Made by a program: the position numbers and the translations under genes | The notes under the pieces: generated by a model | The model's input: the letters and a program-made list of their open reading frames with translations, nothing else | The model's database searches: none | What the model was told of the DNA's origin: nothing | Origin: JAFCUW01 sp049898325 | Lineage (GTDB): Bacteria > Pseudomonadota > Gammaproteobacteria > Burkholderiales > Burkholderiaceae_D | Length of the DNA: 64,000 nucleotides | Direction of reading: 5' to 3' | Assembly: GCF_049898325.1 (NCBI RefSeq) | Contig: NZ_JAFCXL010000007.1 | Span: forward strand, 195,610 to 259,609 | In this document: positions 62,401 to 64,000 of the stretch, in pieces | How the letters are laid out: each line of letters starts with the position of its first letter | How positions within the stretch are numbered: the stretch's first letter is position 1

Positions 62401-62769
62401 ATGACCCGCGCCATTCTCGACGACGAGCACATCCACCCGCTGGCCCGCGCCACCATCGACACCTATGAGTCCGCCGTGGTGGGCGAGGTACGCCAGGCGA
62501 TCGCCACCCATGCCGTGGTGATTGTCGGCATGGCGCAAAATCCCTATCCAAGAAAAGCCAGGCGGGCCCTCGACGCCATCGGCGCGCCGTACCACTACCT
62601 CGAATACGGCAGCTATTTCAGCCAGTGGCGCCCGCGCGGGGCGCTGAAAATGTGGACCGGCTGGCCCACCTACCCCATGGTGTTCGTGAAGGGCACGCTG
62701 GTGGGCGGCGCGGCGGAGTTGCAAACGCTTATCACCAGTGGCGAGTTTGAGCGGTTGGTGAAGGTGTAA
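62401..62769 (+). CDS. Glutaredoxin-fold protein lacking cysteines
   Basis: A 122-residue protein with the glutaredoxin layout: VVIVGMAQNPYPRKARRALD aligns with the active-site helix, then YHYLEYGSYF and the cis-Pro region GWPTYPMVFVKGTLVGGAAEL. The positions where the redox Cys would lie read NPYP, and the whole protein has no Cys. It therefore cannot be a dithiol or monothiol oxidoreductase in the normal way. It may bind glutathione or a partner without redox chemistry. The start ATG 62401 is clear. Confidence 0.72.
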   Translation: MTRAILDDEHIHPLARATIDTYESAVVGEVRQAIATHAVVIVGMAQNPYPRKARRALDAIGAPYHYLEYGSYFSQWRPRGALKMWTGWPTYPMVFVKGTLVGGAAELQTLITSGEFERLVKV

Positions 62770-62939
62770 GCTGCGGGCAGAAGTGGCGGGGCCGTGATGG
62801 CGCTGTCTGCGGGCACGGCTGCCATCCTGGCGCAAGGGCGCGGGTGGCCAGCGTGCGTCGCAGGTGCCGTTGTTGCGCATGCTGGGCGAAGCTAGTCTAT
62901 TGCTGACTGGCCGGTTTCGACCCAAAGCGGGCGTTGACC

Positions 62940-63395
62940 CTACGGCGGATCCTCGTGCATAAGCCACGATTTGGTCGCTGGCGAATACGTTAAGAACGGG
63001 CTTTCTTCCCAGTTTTCCGGGGTGATATCCGCAGGTAGTTCTAGGGCCTCAGCGAGGTTTTCGACGAATGCCAATATTCGCTCATGTTCCAACGGCCCCG
63101 CGACGTCCTTCGCGGAGATGTCGAGTTCTAACTGCTGGGCGATGAAAAAATGGCAGTTTATAACTGTGCCATCCAATGGGATCGAGAGCAAATGCGAGCC
63201 TTCGCGATTGGCCAAGGCGCCTCGAGATCCGGGAAACGGTAGCGGCATCCCGTCGAAGGTGTATGTGAATTCGTATTGGCTGAGTAGTCGGTCGAAGCGA
63301 TCCCAGTGCACAGCTTCCGTATTCTGAACGTAGATGTCCCGCAGCGAACCATCGCAGTCCCATAGTCCTGCTACATCGTGGAAGTTCGGTCTCAT
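62940..63395 (-). CDS. Hypothetical protein, immunity-like
   Basis: A 151-residue acidic cytosolic protein. It begins MRPNFHDVAGLWDCDGSLRD and has VHWDRFDRLLSQYEFTYTF and LELDISAKDVAGPLEHERI. I do not recognise a named family, but its size, acidity and position next to an Imm53-like gene suit a polymorphic-toxin immunity protein. Codon use is less GC-biased than the upstream housekeeping genes. The start ATG 63395 is the natural one. Confidence 0.6.
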   Translation of the reverse strand: MRPNFHDVAGLWDCDGSLRDIYVQNTEAVHWDRFDRLLSQYEFTYTFDGMPLPFPGSRGALANREGSHLLSIPLDGTVINCHFFIAQQLELDISAKDVAGPLEHERILAFVENLAEALELPADITPENWEESPFLTYSPATKSWLMHEDPP

Positions 63396-63420
63396 GAAAT
63401 AGATTCTCGATTGTGAGCTG

Positions 63421-63495
63421 TAAGTCCGACTGTCTGCTTCTGGCCGATATCGGACAGCGGCTACCGGCTGGCTCCGATCTGAAGCGGACTTTATC
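63421..63495. repeat. Degenerate inverted-repeat element between immunity genes
   Basis: AAGTCCG...CTTC at 63422-63440 faces GAAGCGGACTT at 63481-63491, with a perfect CCGATATCGG palindrome inside. A related string (GGCCGGTTTCGACCCAAAGCGGGCGTT-like) lies at ~62910-62937 beyond the other immunity gene. Probably a decayed intergenic repeat; exact boundaries uncertain. Confidence 0.3.
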
Positions 63496-63517
63496 GTTCA
63501 TGCGATAGGTGAACAAT

Positions 63518-63817
63518 TCAGCATTGGTCGGCAACCCACGTAAGGAAGACCATTGCCATTTCTTCTAGACAATGCGCGCCGCCAGTGGCTATGAATTTCC
63601 CTTTCTCGACTCTGCAGTCGATCCATCGAGCGTCTTGAAGTGCATCGCCTCGTTGCACGGGATCAAATTCGTGGCGCAAGGCGTCTGTATCACTCAGGTC
63701 GATCTCAAGCCACCAACCTGGATTGTCGAGCGTCTCAATTTGGATGCCAAATGAATGCTCCCAGTCGCCGTCGCATTGCGACGCGTACCAGTTTTGCAGG
63801 CCAACAAGTGCACTCAT
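63518..63817 (-). CDS. Imm53-family immunity protein
   Basis: A 99-residue protein. LQNWYASQCDGDWEHSFGI and IETLDNPGWWLEIDLSDTD are characteristic of Imm53, a family that protects from polymorphic toxins. It starts 35 bases after a truncated upstream frame on the same strand that would be the toxin C-terminus. Small acidic cytosolic protein, as expected. Confidence 0.82.
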   Translation of the reverse strand: MSALVGLQNWYASQCDGDWEHSFGIQIETLDNPGWWLEIDLSDTDALRHEFDPVQRGDALQDARWIDCRVEKGKFIATGGAHCLEEMAMVFLTWVADQC

Positions 63818-63852
63818 GGGATCGAAGCTTCTCTGTCAATCATGGGGAACAA

Positions 63853-64000
63853 TCAGAAATATCCGGCGCGTCGGAAAGACCGCTTTTGGCCGTACATGGA
63901 CGCCCCCGGTTTGCCAAGCATACATTCATTGATGAGCTGGAGGTAAGATTGCACCCGTACATCCGGACTTTCTTGCAGCTGGAACTGCTGCGGTCCCTGA
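63853..64000 (-). CDS. C-terminal end of a probable polymorphic toxin (partial)
   Basis: An open minus-strand frame enters from the right edge and stops at 63853 (TGA). About 48 residues are visible, ending LGKPGASMYGQKRSFRRAGYF, a basic tail. Its position directly upstream of an Imm53-like gene suggests it is the toxin C-terminus. The toxin domain itself cannot be identified from this fragment. Confidence 0.5.
   Translation of the reverse strand, partial: QGPQQFQLQESPDVRVQSYLQLINECMLGKPGASMYGQKRSFRRAGYF

Noticed and set aside
62377..62967. Minus-strand frame over the glutaredoxin-fold gene
   Set aside because: Antisense shadow without recognisable motifs; the plus strand shows a clear fold and start.

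Overview
The window is GC-rich, densely packed bacterial DNA. It carries phasin, DUF1800/DUF1501, many two-component and cyclic-di-GMP proteins, TonB-dependent uptake and a type VI secretion (T6SS) remnant. This mix suggests a betaproteobacterium of the Oxalobacteraceae (Massilia, Duganella or Janthinobacterium-like). The genus is an inference; no rRNA or other marker gene is present. I saw no tRNA, rRNA, CRISPR array or complete insertion sequence.

Layout. 1-1.2 kb: a TetR-type regulator overlapping the start of an RND-type outer-membrane efflux lipoprotein cut by the window edge. 1.3-4.2 kb: the DUF1800/DUF1501 secreted pair. 4.3-4.5 kb: a short element with perfect 19-bp inverted ends. 4.5-7.2 kb: a response-regulator/histidine-kinase hybrid, a 2OG-Fe dioxygenase and a DUF6702 protein. 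7.2-12 kb: two tandem M1 peptidases with a conversion-like identical 3' part. 12.2-15.3 kb: an HD-GYP protein and a CHASE-type histidine kinase. 15.3-18.4 kb: a DUF5694 protein, then an M29-like aminopeptidase/PhyH dioxygenase operon.

18.7-26.8 kb is the most interesting locus. Five same-strand genes encode a soluble zinc-ribbon protein, a membrane-anchored VWA-like protein with a degenerate metal site, a three-helix membrane protein, a 1213-residue FtsZ/tubulin-like GTPase ending in a GYF_2-type domain, and a zinc-ribbon membrane protein. A Sel1-repeat secreted protein follows. They look like one membrane-associated machine built around a tubulin-like filament or GTPase.

27.9-39.4 kb: a molybdopterin oxidoreductase, a small helical envelope protein, a TPR-diguanylate cyclase, the MdlAB-type heterodimeric ABC exporter, a phasin, cytosine deaminase and a GNAT acetyltransferase. 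39.5-51.9 kb: a T6SS island. It has tssK, tssE, tssF, tssG, vgrG, a Tle4-like lipase with Tli4-like immunity lipoprotein on low-GC DNA, a DUF6396 protein and PAAR. tssE carries a frameshift and tssF an in-frame stop, and most core T6SS genes are absent from the window, so the apparatus encoded here looks decayed.

51.9-60.3 kb: two exported glucan-degrading hydrolases divergent from a TonB-dependent receptor, probably one alpha-glucan utilisation locus. 60.5-62.8 kb: a CsdA/DeaD-type RNA helicase and a cysteine-less glutaredoxin-fold protein. 62.9-64 kb: immunity-type genes, including an Imm53-like gene next to what looks like the 3' end of a polymorphic toxin.
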